Origin: Prorocentrum cordatum
Lineage: Eukaryota > Sar > Dinophyceae > Prorocentrales > Prorocentraceae
Direction: 5' to 3'
Length of the DNA stretch: 64,000 nt
Assembly: GCA_963575745.1 (NCBI GenBank)
Contig: CAUYUJ010013914.1
Coordinates: 372,442 to 436,441 of the forward strand
A program made the position numbers and the translations under genes. The notes beneath the pieces are model-generated. The model made no database searches. It was not told the origin of the DNA and saw nothing but the letters and a program-made list of their open reading frames with translations. This document shows, piece by piece, positions 42,791-54,004 of the stretch (within the stretch, counting starts at the first letter, position 1; each line of letters starts with the position of its first letter).

Positions 42791-43524
42791 GCTTTCTCTC
42801 CCTCCTCCTCCGCCTCGTCCTTCTCCCGCTCCCCCCACAAGGAGGATGTACAAGGAGGCGGGAGGAAGGAGGAACAGGGGAGATATGCGGGGCCAAGCGG
42901 ACACACGCCTGAAAAACACGACTGTCGGCATGCTGCGCAAGAGTTGCTGCTGTGAGATGGGCTGGTGGGGCTACGCGAAGCGTAAAGAATTTGACCCTCA
43001 AGACTTGCATCCGAGCTCATCCCTCTACCCGCGAGCTCATGCGATGCTGACCTCGCTCCGCGAGGTGCATGCACGGCAGACTCATTCCTGCGCATTTGCC
43101 AACTGCTTTGTGTTGGGCCCGCGGCTTTGGGCCTGGAAACGCACGGGGGCGTCGAGAAGGAGGACGATCCAGCGAGGGGGGGTGAGGGCGGGGGAGAGGG
43201 AGGAGGGACAGGAGGGGTGAGGGAGGACAGGGAAGAGAGGGCGTTCGGAAAGGGGGGGAGGTACATTTGGCAGTAAAGAGAAGAGGCCCGGAAAAGGGGG
43301 AGGAACATTTGGCAATTCCGAAAGGGTTACGGGAAAGCACGGGTGTGATGTGCAAGGGCAGACGTCGTCCAGAACCGTCAGTGGCCATCGAACAAGTGCT
43401 TCGAGTGGATGCCGCCCGCTGCAACGCCGACAAGCGAGCCCTGCTCAAACGTGCAAGAACTGCTGTCGGTCTTCGTGCCCATTCTTTCCGTACCCACTCG
43501 GAAGAGGACACGACAATAACCTGA
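42791..43524. other. Non-repetitive, no gene recognised
   Basis: No motif beyond short G-rich stretches (43170-43310). Confidence 0.35.
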
Positions 43525-43680
43525 GCGTTCGGAGGCCCGCGCAGATGTCCTGGATCGACGCTGGACCTCCGACGCTGTGGCGAGAGAAGCGCGCCAGGGG
43601 CGGGACCCGAGGCACCGCCAGGGGTGAGTCCAACGCCGATCCAAGAAAGCCGTGCGGACCTTCGAATGTCAAGGTTTATG
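43525..43680. mobile_element. Family D relative, decayed
   Basis: GCGCAGATGTCCTGGATCGA...CGCTGGACC pairs imperfectly with GTCCAACGCCGATCCAAGAA...GTGCGGACC. The right shoulder is GTTTATGTGA, as in the 34441 copy. Confidence 0.6.
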
Positions 43681-44384
43681 TGATAGAGCTGCTCTTCGAC
43701 CATGCCGATCGCACCGAAGGATGCTGCGAAAGATGCACTGCTTCCTCCTCCTCAGCCATGTGGAGCGTACCCTAAGGGCAAGGCGGAGGAGCGGACGGGA
43801 GAGGCTTGAAGACCTCTCGCCTGGCCAGCGGGTCTGAAGACAAGGAGCACTTGCGGGCATGCAGTTCCGCACGAAGCCCCCGCGGCACCCTGGGGGGCAC
43901 TGCGTGGCCGCCACCCGTCGTCTGCGCGCAGGAACGACCCCGTGCAACAGAGTGACCTCTGGTAGCCACGAGCTGACTCGTATATCCACGCCCTGGCGGT
44001 CTGCACTCTGGGATGCGAGGCTGTGGGTGCGCGGTCGCATGGACAAGTTCTGCGCAAGGCCTTTGCGAGGAAGAACGATCGGCGGTGGACAAACCTCCCT
44101 GTAGTACACCACCCTTTAGCGAAAACGGTCCAGGACCGAAACCGACGGACCCGGACCAGCAAAAAAAACGGCGGCCGCGACGCCCCCTCGCGAAGCGACA
44201 ACGGCCCATTCGCGAATCGACGTGTCAGGCCAGGAGGTCGATCAATCGATCAACCATTGAAAAAAAGCCGCATGGCGGCCCAGGGGTCGGCCCTTTCGAG
44301 GCCGTGTGTATAAATATCCTTCCCGCCCACGATATCTGGTGGCCGCGGCTTGCCGACCGCTGCAGGCGACGCGACGCAGCAGCG
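43681..44384. other. Non-repetitive, no gene recognised
   Basis: Open frames on both strands without motifs. Confidence 0.35.
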
Positions 44385-44546
44385 TGAAGTTGGGCGTGTC
44401 CCTCTACAGGAGGAATGTTCAAGAATAGGCAGAAAAAAAGGTATGGGGAAGATGTTTTGCTTATTTTTTGACCATTTTGGAATATTTGTTGACTTTTTCT
44501 TATCTTCCGTCCAAAATCTCTCTGTAGGAGGACACGCCCGACTTAA
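44385..44546. mobile_element. Family A MITE, 8-bp TSD with one mismatch
   Basis: AAGTTGGGCGTGTCCCTCTA and TAGGAGGACACGCCCGACTT form the ends. CAGCAGCG (44377-44384) and CAGTAGCG (44547-44554) flank it. Confidence 0.87.
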
Positions 44547-44689
44547 CAGTAGCGCACTGCGGCTGGGGCTTGGCCCCCCCGCTCAGGGGCAAGGTTAGGG
44601 TTGGACCGGCTCGGGGGGGACAGCATCGACCCCCAAATCGGCCATTCATCGACAGCCGGTGCCCGGCAGCCCGACCCGCCCAGGACCGT

Positions 44690-44760
44690 ACGGATTCGCT
44701 ATCGGGGGCCCATCGCCGAACCATCGGCGATGTATCGCCGATCCTGACCACGATGGAAGC
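44690..44760. repeat. GCATCGGCGATGC family fragment
   Basis: CCCATCGCCGAACCATCGGC then GATGTATCGCCGATCC. Confidence 0.5.
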
Positions 44761-44929
44761 CACCGCAACCGCAAGTTCACAAAAAGATTCCAGGACGGGC
44801 GCAATCCCAAATTTACATGGCAGCGCTTCGCACTTGCACTCACGGTTCACTCTGCACTGCGCGCAGCGCATGCAATTACACGCGCCTTCGCCTTGCAAAC
44901 ATCACCCCAGGAACCATCTTAACAACACC

Positions 44930-46945
44930 AAAGGTGACCTGTGGGACCTGCGGGACCTGTGGAACCTGCCGGAATTGGGAGAAATGTTGGGAGCGTGAGC
45001 CCTGTGGAACTTGTGGGAGCTGTGCGGGCTGCGGTAGCTGTGGGACCTGAGGGACCTGCGAGACCTGTGGGACCCTTGGGACCTGTGGGACGCGTGGGCC
45101 TGGTGGGACCTGTGGGGCCTTCGAAATTGCAAAACTTGTCGTCCCTGCGAGACCTGTGGGACCTGTGGGACCTGCGGGGCTTGCGCCACCTGCGACACCT
45201 GCCTGACCTGTCGGACCTGTAGGACCTGAGGGACTCGTAGGACCTGTGGGACCTGCAGGACCTGCGATACCAGTGGGACCTGTGGCGCCTGTGGCACCTG
45301 TAGGCCCCGTGGGACCTGCGGAACTTGCGGGGCCTGCGGGACCGGCGCGACATGTGGGACCTGTGGGACCTGTGGGACCGGAGGGGCTGGGTGGACCTGT
45401 GGGGCCTGTGGGACCTGTAGGGCCTGAGGGGCCTGTGGGGCATGCGTCGCCTGTGGGACGTGTGGGACATGCGGGACCTGCGCGACCTGCGAAACCTGTG
45501 GGACCTGCGGTCCTGCGGAACCTGCGGGACCTGCGGACCCCGTGGCCCTTGTAGGACCTGTAAGCCCTATCGGGCCTGTGGGACCTGTGGGGCCTTCGGG
45601 GCATGTGGGACCTGGGGGGACTGGGACTTGCGGGGCCTGCGGGACTTGCCAGACCTACGAGGCCTGCGGGGCTTGCGGGACTTGTAGGACCTGTGGGACA
45701 TGTGGGGCATGTGGGACTTGTGGGACATGTGGGATATGCTGGGCCTGCGGGATGCTGGGACCTGCGGGATTTGTGAGACCTTGTGGGACCTCGGGACTTG
45801 ACCTGGGACTCGTGGGACCGCTGGCCTGTGGACCGGACCTCTGGACCTGTGGGACCGGGGGGTGGGACCCGGGGGGCCTGTGGGACCTGTGGGACCTGAG
45901 GGACCTGGGAGACCTGCGGAACCTGTGGGACCTGTGAGAGCTGCGGGACCTGCGGGACATGTGCGACCGGTGGACCTGCGAGAACCTGTGAAACCTGTGG
46001 GGTCATTCATACCTGTGGGACCTGTGGCACCTGCGGACCTGCGGGACCTGCGGGTCCTGTGGGACCTGTTGGACCTATGGGTCCTTTGGGACCTACGGGA
46101 CCTGTGGGAATTGCGGGACATGCGGGACCTGCGAGACCTTTAAAACCTGTAAGACCCGTGGGGCCTGCGGAACCTGTGGGACGTGCGGGACCTGCATGTG
46201 GGACCTGTGGGACCTGCGGGGCCTATGGAGTATGCGGGACTGGCGGGTCCTGCGCGACCTGCGAGACCTGTGGGAAATACGGACCTGTGGATCCTGTGGG
46301 GCCTGCGGGACCTGTGGGGCTTGTGGGACCTGTAGGACCTGTGGGACCTGTGGGACCCAGTGGGACCTGCGGGACCTGCGGGGCCTGCGGGGCCTGCAGG
46401 ACCTGCGAGACCTGCGCGACACGCGGGACCTGCGGAACCTGCGGTACCTATGGGACATGTGAAACTATGGGACATGTGAAACATGTGGGACCTGTGGGGC
46501 CTGTGGGACCTGTGGGGCCCGCGAGGCCTGTGGGACCCTTGGGACCTGTGGGACGCGTGGGACCTGTAGGACCTGCGAGACCTGTGGGACCTTTGGCACC
46601 TTCTTTGCGACTTGTGGGTCCTGTGGGACCTGTAAGACCTGTAGGACCTGTGGGACCTGTGGGACCTGCGGGACCTGTGACACCTGCAAGACCTTGGGAC
46701 CGGTGGGATCTGTTGGGCCTGAGGGACCTGTGGGACCTGTGGGACCTGCGGGACCTGCGGGACCTCCGGTACCTGTGGCACCTGTGGCACCTGTGCGGCC
46801 TGTGGGACCTGCGGGACCTGCGGGACCTGCGGGACCGGCGAGACCTTCGAGACTTGCGGGACCCGTGGGACCTATGGGACCTGTGGGACATCTGGGACAC
46901 GTGGGACCTGTGGAACCTGCGGGACCTGTGACCGCCGAGGACCCA
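44930..46945. repeat. GGGACCTGT 9-bp minisatellite, ~2 kb
   Basis: More than 200 imperfect GGGACCTG(T/C)(G) units. Because the unit is three codons, every frame is open for long runs, giving Gly-Pro-Val, Gly-Thr-Cys and Asp-Leu-Trp on the plus strand and Gln-Val-Pro, Ser-His-Arg and Pro-Thr-Gly on the minus strand. Frames switch between these within one open stretch, which shows frame slippage without selection. It ends at a 23-bp palindrome (46978-47000). Confidence 0.93.
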
Positions 46946-47299
46946 AGTAAGGCCCTGAATTCTGGGACCGCCAGGCACCCAAGTAAGGACCTTACTTGGG
47001 ACCCCGGGAATTCCTTATTAAATTTGGTGGATCGACAGATGTCTCGCACTTTGGGACCATCGAGGCCCCCCGTGGGGCATGTATTAAGGAACCAAAAGTT
47101 TCCTTACGTCCACCATGTTTTCTTGGAGCGGAAAGACCCAAAGTTCAAACGTCCCGGCGTGGCCGTCGGAGGCCCCCAACCAGCCACCCAGTTTGGAAAC
47201 GCGCAGCAAATGTTTCGCCGAGGCTGAACGCGACTCTGCTGCCGTCGCCACCGTAGCTGCACTGCATCCGGTGATCCACTGGCCTCAGGGCCCCGAAGA

Positions 47300-48010
47300 A
47301 TAAGCCTCCTAGCGGTGTCCTGACGACCTCCTGGAATCTGGGGGGAGACCGCCGGGGAACCTCCCCTGGTCCTCTTGGGGGCCTCCCGCAAACTTCCAGA
47401 AGGGGGCTGGGAGGTCTCCCAGAAGCTTTTTCTGGTCTTTGCAAGCCTGCTGGGAATCCTCCCCGAGGACCAGGGTCCGGGAGCCCCCCCCAGACCTCGA
47501 AATCTGGCAGGGCTCCCTCCAAGGGGAAACTTCCGGGGAGACCAGGGGAGGCCCCCTGGAAACCTCCCCTGGTCCTCCCGGGCCGCTGGGGGGAAACTTG
47601 GTGGAGGACCAGGTGAGGTCTCCTGGAAGCTTCCCTGGTCCTCCCGAAAGCCTCCCACAGGAGACCCCCCCCCTGCGGGAACTCTCATCGGAGGCTTCCA
47701 GGTGAACCAGGGGAAGCCTCCCAGAGACCTCCCCTGGTCGTCCCGGAAGCCTGGGGGAGGCCTCGCCTGGTGCTCCCAGGGGCCGTGGGAAGCCTCTCGC
47801 CACACCTTGTGGAAACCAAGGGAAACCTCCGGAAGGCCTCCCCAAGCCCTCGGGGGGATCAGGGGGAGGTCTCCAGGAGAACCAGAGGAAGTCTGGTGGA
47901 GGCCCCCTCCACCTCGCCGGAGGAGGGCCCGCTGGGAGGTCTGGTCGACGTGGAAAGGGGGCATCCCACCAGACCTGTTGGAGGTGGAAGGGAGGTCTGG
48001 TACCAGACCT
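47300..48010. repeat. CTGGTCCTCC-type degenerate minisatellite
   Basis: CCCCTGGTCCTC, GGAAGCCTCCC and GGTCTCCTGGAAG motifs recur irregularly at 20-60 bp. A 537-codon minus-strand frame (47104-48717) spans it. Its Gly/Pro/Arg-rich sequence tracks the repeats, so coding status is doubtful. Confidence 0.7.
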
Positions 48011-49937
48011 AGTGGGGTTGGGGGTAACTGAAGACCCAACCCAAGCAAAGCAAGAAAACCAGCATGGAGGCGAACGCGGCCCAAGACGGCACCAAGATAC
48101 CCCCCAGGCAACTCACGACGGCCCAAGAGGGCCCCTAATGTCCCAGGTAGCTCCATATACGACTCAAGAGTGTCCCAGGAGGCCCCCATGACAACCCGAC
48201 AGTAACCCATGACATACCACATGTTGTCCATGTGTGCCACGTGAGAACCCCAGGAGACGCAATAATGAGACAAGGATAGCGAAATGGAGGAAGGGAGGGT
48301 GACAACATGGGGGACGTGGGAAGGGGGAGGGCGACGACGTAGACGAAGGAGTGCGCCCCGAAGCGGCGCGGAAGAGCGCGTCACATGTTGCGGCCCTTGC
48401 AAGGCTATGGGCGACGACATGTCGCGCGTTAAGGCTTTCGTGGCGGTGCTCGAAGACTCGCCACGCCGAGTGCTGCGCGGTCGCGGTGCGCGGGACTTGC
48501 CGCGAACAGATCGGCATGACGCACGCGCCGTGGTTTCTACCACAACCGCGCGACGCGTATGATTTGTCACCAATGTCGCGCCCTCCACGAGCGGACCGGG
48601 CCCTCCACCTTGAGACGTGCGCAATAAAACACCATCAAAACATAATGCGAGTGGACGAGGGGGAAAGCAACCAGAAGAGGTCGCGCGAAAGGTGGGCAAC
48701 AAATGAACAATGCTCACAAAAAATCACATGCGCAAGCGCCCAACGAAACAAACTTATAAACACTCCAACAATTTGGCGTGCCGCGAAGACTGGAAAAGGG
48801 GCGGGGGGCCCGCGTGCCCACGAGGAACTAACTTAACGGCATGGTAATCGCTACTGGACACGCCGTCACGCAGAGCCGCTCTGACAACACACACGCACAC
48901 GGGCGCATCATCGCGCAAAACCCGCCGAACCACGCCGCGCGAAGCATCGCTGCGCCAAGGCGATCCGCCCATGCAAAACACGCGCAAATGGCATCCGAAA
49001 AACGCGTTACGCGCCGCGCAAACAAATATGGCGCGGTGCCGCAACAATCAGGCGGCTACGAATGTAAACTCCTCTGAACTGCGCGCACGCGCGTCGTGTT
49101 AAACAGGCCGCGCCGCGCAGGCACGCCACTCGGTCTCGCGCCAGCACGTCGAAGGGAAGGTATGCGGGAGACGCTCTGCAAGTGGCAATGAAGCAACCCC
49201 ACGAGAACGCGATACATGTGAAATCGAAGCACGTGCCAACAGTAACCGCGACAACAGAACAACCAACAAAAAATCATTTTAAAGAAACATCCATAACTTC
49301 CGGTTGCGGTGGTTTCTTGCGCGGTCAGATCCCAGGTCGAGGCTCCCCCCCCCCTGACCTGAGCCGGCCCCCCTCACCGCCGGCGCTCCCCGAAAGCCGC
49401 GCACCCCGGGTGACTCTGGCGAAGGCCCCCGCCTGCTAGTGCACAGCTAGCGTCGAAAAGCACCCGTGCCTGGGAGGCCCAGGGCGACCATCCGCGGGGT
49501 GGTGCTCCGGGCGGAGGAGCGGGGGCAAACAAACCTACCTCGCTTTTGACCACCCTCGCTTCTAAGAGATACCAAGCGATGCCAAACTACGGCCTGTACT
49601 GGTCAGGCCGCTTGACGAGGAGGCGCGTGGTATGACTTGGTTTTGCCTGGAAGCGAAAGCGGGGTAGGTAATTCACGCTCGGAGCGGGGAGCCCATATCT
49701 CGCTCAAGGGCGTCCAAGAGGGGGGCGTCCGACAGGGGGGCTCGCATATCATAGCCCGAGGCTCGTGCGCTGCCCAGAGGTGGGGGTCAGAGGACATGCC
49801 GAAAGGAGAGGCGCCGCAACATCTTGGGAGACGTCATGCCCCCCGCCATGATTAGGGGAACGAGACATGGCATAAACATAAAACACCCCTGGTCATCACC
49901 CACCTCTTGGCCGTGCACGGCTTCGTAGGCGACCCGA
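48011..49937. other. Non-repetitive, no gene recognised
   Basis: Relatively repeat-free sequence with ACGCG-rich stretches (48300-49160). A lone CATAAACATAAAAC (near 49871) is the family D shoulder motif. No protein-like frame found. Confidence 0.35.
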
Positions 49938-50205
49938 TGAGGAGGAGGAGGAGGAGGAGGAGGAGGAGGAGGAGGAGGGGGAGGAGGAGGCGGGGGAGGA
50001 GGAGGAGGAGGAGGAGGAGGAGGAGGAAGAGGAGGATGAGGAGGAAGAGGAGTTGGGAAGGAGCGGGGAGGGTAGGGGGAGGGGGGAGGAGGAGATGGAG
50101 AAGGAGGAGAAGGAGGAGAAGGAGGAGAAGGAGGAGGAGGGAGGAGGAGGAGGGAGGAGGAGGAGGAGGAGGTGTACGAGGAGGAGGAGGGGGAGGAGGA
50201 GGACG
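49938..50205. repeat. (GGA)n polypurine tract
   Basis: About 270 bp with GGGGGA and GAA interruptions. Confidence 0.95.
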
Positions 50206-50370
50206 GGTTGCCTAAGCCCTTCGGAGACACTCTCCACTTGGCAACCCCTCGACTCCCAAGACCTGTATTCCCTCAGTTGGGCGCTTTTGTTCCCAGATGT
50301 TCGGCGTCCAGGGGCTGGGCCCCCGCGGCCCATCCGGAGCCTGGCCCAGGACGGCAGGCTGCCCCCAGGG

Positions 50371-50526
50371 GTAGGTCGGGCATGCCCTCCTGCAGGGGGA
50401 GGCTGGACGACACATAGAACATACAACATACTCATGTAGAAAACACGAAGGATCGTCCGCAGTTTTACTTTGCTCCTTTGTTTCGTTTTGCAGATTCCTC
50501 CTGTAGAAGGGACAGGCCCGACGTCA
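50371..50526. mobile_element. Family A MITE, perfect 8-bp TSD
   Basis: GTAGGTCGGGCATGCCCTCC and GTAGAAGGGACAGGCCCGAC form the ends. CCCCAGGG occurs at 50363-50370 and 50527-50534. Confidence 0.9.
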
Positions 50527-51039
50527 CCCCAGGGGGGAAGGGGTCGGGCCCCCTCCCGGGGACCGCAAACCAAAACCTCCCCTCCCACCACCCCTACACA
50601 TGTACATGCATCCATAACTCACAAACACACACCCAACACATTTTAGTTGGCATGAATGACATGAGCCGCAGGTCGACGGACCAAACACCCCTGCCGATCA
50701 GCACAAAGCATGCCCCATGAAGAAAGCCCGGGGCTGGCTGTGGCCACGCGCCTGGGACACAAAAGGCAACGTAGGGGAGTGCAGGTGGGTCGACTGACGT
50801 TCGGCAAGACAAGACTAAGTTGCCATGCAGGCTCCAGCGAGAAACGAATTAGCCGGCGAGGGGCCCTGAGCAGGAGCCGCCTCATTCCTACATGCTCCTA
50901 CCTCCTCGCTCGTACCTCATCATCCTCCCTTAACCCTTCCTACGAATCCCCCCTCATCCTCCCCTCTCCTCCGCCTCTCCTCCTCCGCCTCCTTCATCCT
51001 TCATCCATTCCTACTTACTTTCTTCAGTACCCACCTCCT
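50527..51039. other. No gene recognised
   Basis: Unique sequence becoming CCT-rich after 50920. Confidence 0.35.
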
Positions 51040-51310
51040 CCTCCTCCTCCTCCTCCTCCTCCGACTCCTCCTCCTCCTCGGGGCCCTTGCCGGGCCCCGA
51101 CGCCCGTAACCACAACGACTCAGGACGGCAAGGCCAGTCCCAGGGAAGAGGCCCATGGAGCTCTGAGGCTCGACAGGCGCAACACAAAACACATCGCTAT
51201 GTTCGGCATCTGGGGGCCCTCGCCGGGCCCCGGGGACCGTCAACAAACGGACTCAGGACGGAAACCTGGTCCCAGGGAAGAGGTCCAGAGCTCTGAGGGT
51301 CGAGGCTGCA
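51040..51310 (+). repeat. CCT tract and two tandem DR-1 copies
   Basis: A CCT tract (51032-51078) is followed by GGGGCCCTTGCCGGGCCCCG...CAGGGAAGAGGCC, then GGGGGCCCTCGCCGGGCCCC...CAGGGAAGAGGTCC about 140 bp later. Both contain ACTCAGGACGG. Confidence 0.7.
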
Positions 51311-51489
51311 ACCAAGACGATAGCGACGTTGGGGGCTGGGGGTGGAAGGGAGGGGGGGGCGGAGGGCAGCCCCGCGTGGCTCAGTCAGAGGAGACGGGGG
51401 GGGGATTGGCTGACCCCCGTCTGCGCTGACCCCCCCCCCAGGCGGGTACAAACGGATACGGTACCGATGCCGCCACCCCCTTCAACCTA

Positions 51490-51664
51490 CAGTGAAGGCC
51501 CTTCCACAAGAAACCTGTCACAAGAAACCCAGTCTTGAGACCCCAGGGCGTCCGTGGATTTTCGGCGTGAGAACGTCACGCTCTCCATGGCAGAGCCATC
51601 GAAACCCAAGAAAGCCCGAGCACCCTGGAGGCAAGTGGGGTGCTCTTGGCATGGGCCTCCACTG
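51490..51664 (+). mobile_element. Family C TA-flanked MITE, best copy
   Basis: CAGTGAAGGCCC and GGGCCTCCACTG are inverted ends flanked by TA (51488-51489 and 51665-51666). The element is 175 bp with no coding capacity. The CAGT end and TA target suggest a Tc1/mariner-type origin. Confidence 0.85.
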
Positions 51665-51741
51665 TATCCTGGGGCGCGTTCTGAGCAGGACTCCGATGAG
51701 GCGAACCCTGCCTCGGCGACGAGGAGAGGGCAGCGGTACTG

Positions 51742-52114
51742 TTAGGTCGGGCATGTCCCCCTACCCACGGATTGTGGAGGAAAGAAATAATAGTTGATGG
51801 GCCTGTTTTCCACCACCACCACCATAACTTGGAGGGGGGAAAGGAGAAGAAGGAGGACGAGAAGGAGGAGGACGAGGAGGAGAAGGACGAGGAGGAAGAG
51901 GAAGAGGCGGAGGAGGATGAGAAGGAGGAGGAGGAGGAGGAGGAGGAGGAGGAGGAGGACCCCCTCCCCCTTCAACTTATGGTGGTGGTGGAAGGCCCAC
52001 CAATAGTCAACAAATACTTAGAAAGATAGCCGCAAAAGAATCGATACATCGTCCCCAAACTATTTGTTGATTGTGCTTGAGTGCTCATCCTGTGGGGAAA
52101 CGTGCCCGACTTGT
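51742..52114. mobile_element. Family A MITE with nested fold-back, near-perfect TSD
   Basis: TTAGGTCGGGCATGTCCCCC and GGGGAAACGTGCCCGACTTG form the ends. CGGTACTG (51734-51741) and CGGTACCG (52115-52122) flank it. Subterminal GTTGATTGTGCTTGAG matches other family A copies. The interior holds the insert at 51799-51998. Confidence 0.87.
51799..51998. mobile_element. Fold-back insert with a GGA core
   Basis: TTCCACCACCACCACCATAA at the left pairs with TTATGGTGGTGGTGGAAGG at the right. Between them is about 120 bp of GGA/GAA (51835-51960). AATAGT occurs just outside both ends (51789-51794, 52002-52007). Confidence 0.72.
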
Positions 52115-52255
52115 CGGTACCGGTACCGTCTCCTCTTCTGTGAGCATTGTTTCACCGATCCCCATCCCCAGCAGTGTGGACTGGGCCCCACTGGCCGATT
52201 TACCCCTCTGGATGGGCACATAGGCTGCTCCCTTCGGGCTTCGAGGGGCACATCC

Positions 52256-52301
52256 TTACGACTACTACTATTACTACTACTACTACTACTACTACTACTA
52301 T

Positions 52302-52350
<49 letters not shown>

Positions 52351-52390
52351 GCTACTACTACTACTACTACTACTACTACTGCTGTTAGCA
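52256..52390. repeat. (TAC)n tract
   Basis: About 45 TAC/ACT triplets with rare TTAC and TGC interruptions. Confidence 0.95.
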
Positions 52391-52894
52391 CTACGACCAC
52401 TACAACTGAGGGGGCGAGACGGTGGGGCTCGACAGGTGGATGAGGCTGGGGACAGGGAGCGGTTAAACGATCCGGATTCTGACCCCCGTGGCCTGCGCCC
52501 AGGCGCGTCCTCACCGCGGAGATACTCGGGGGCGGCCAAGAGGGGGGCGTCCAAGAGGGGGGGGCGCAAATCATGGCCGGCGGCACGTTCGCGGCCCAGT
52601 GGGGGGCTGGGAACGTAATGAAATAAGAAGTGGCGCCATGAAATCTGAGGAAATGTCATGGCCCACGCCATGATATCCACCCACCACTAATCACCGCCCC
52701 CCTCTTGGCCTCCCCGCGGAGATATGCCCCGTGCCGTGGAAGAGGCCGGCGGGAGCGGCGCCACGCTGCAAGGGGGTCGCGGGGCGCCGACGGTCAGGGC
52801 GAGGGCCGGCTGGAGTCCTCGCGCACGCGGCCGCCGTGTCTGCATCCCCCCCATTCGGCGCACCTCGCCCTCGGCGAAAGCTAGCGGAGGAGCA
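52391..52894. other. No gene recognised
   Basis: Contains GGCCAAGAGGGGGGCGTCCA...ATCATGGC, a short motif also seen at 49710-49755 and repeated inverted at 52680-52715. Confidence 0.35.
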
Positions 52895-53215
52895 GGAGGA
52901 AAAGGAGGAGGAGGAGGAGGAGGAGGGCGAGGAGGAGGGGCAGGAGGCGGAGGAGGAGTAGGAGGAGGAGGAGGAGGAGGAGGAGGAGGAGGAGGATGAG
53001 GGAGGAGGAGGGGGAGCAGGAGGAGGAGGTGGAGAGGAGGAGAAGGGGAGGAGGAGGAGGAGGCGGAGGAGGAGGAGGAGGAGGAGGATGGAAGGGGGAA
53101 GAGGAGGAGGAAAGAAGGAGGAGGAGGAGGGGAAGAGGAATGAGGAAGAGGAGGAGGAGGAGAGGAGGAGGAGGAGGAGGAGGAGAGGAGGAGGAGGAGA
53201 AGGCGGGGGAGGAGG
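52895..53215. repeat. (GGA)n polypurine tract
   Basis: About 320 bp of GGA with GAA, GGGGA and TGA interruptions. Confidence 0.95.
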
Positions 53216-53411
53216 GCGGGGTTTCTTCGACGTCGAGAGAAACTGGAGAGGGGGGCCCAAGCTAAAGGCCACCTGCGGTCAGGGGAAGGCCAGCGGAAGT
53301 GAAACGCCGGCGGATCCGCGGGCGGACGGCGGAGGAAGCAGAAGCGAGACAGCAACATTCATGGATCGAGCGCTTCCGGGACCTGCCAAGGAAGGTCGGC
53401 CATTGCAAGAG

Positions 53412-53566
53412 TTAGGTCGGGCATGTCCCCCAACAGGCGGATTTGGACGAGAAATGGAAAGTCAAACAGTGCTCAAACATAGTCAGCAATAGTGGAACAT
53501 CGTCGCCATACAATGTGTTTAACAATTGTTGTATATTCCTCCTGTAGAGGGACATGCCCGAATTAA
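53412..53566. mobile_element. Family A MITE
   Basis: TTAGGTCGGGCATGTCCCCC and GTAGAGGGACATGCCCGAAT then TAA form the ends. TGCAAGAG (53404-53411) and GGTAAGAG (53567-53574) match at six of eight positions. Confidence 0.86.
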
Positions 53567-53779
53567 GGTAAGAGGTGACCCCCTGGCCCAGGCTGACACC
53601 AGCTTCCCTGGAGAAGCCGAGGGGGGCCTCCAGGACACCCCTCTCGCAAAACCAAGATGGTCTCAGGTGTTCCAGGGCGGCCCGCAGACGCCCAGGCTGG
53701 CCTCCGCGTGGACTCCAGAGGGGACCCCCGCAGGCTCTTGCGGGGAAACGCTGAAGATTCTGGGCTCGGCGCTTCGGCG

Positions 53780-53900
53780 CTGGGCCCACCTCCCTGGTAG
53801 GCGGAGCGCGCCAGGGGCGGCGCTGGAGGCACCGACAGGGGGCAAAGCTGGCGGCAGCGCCGGTCTGAGAAATCTGCCTGGACATCCGAAACTCGTGTGT
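53780..53900. mobile_element. Family D relative, decayed
   Basis: CCTGGTAGGCGGAGCGCGCC, then AGGGGCGGCGCTGGAGGCAC and GTCTGAGAAATCTGCCTGGA, as in the centre and right arm of the 34441 element. The left arm is largely lost. Confidence 0.5.
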
Positions 53901-54004
53901 ATGTTTTCTTTCTGTCCCCCGATCTCTTTCCAACACCAGCCGTGTAGCCTGCAGACGTCCAGAGCGCCCCAGGGGCTCCGATATTAGAGGCCTCCTAGAT
54001 GGGA

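Noticed and set aside
44930-46945. Collagen-like Gly-x-y proteins on the plus strand and Gln-Val-Pro proteins on the minus strand
   Set aside because: All come from a 9-bp tandem repeat. Single open frames switch from Gly-Pro-Val to Gly-Thr-Cys to Asp-Leu-Trp, which shows unselected frame slips.
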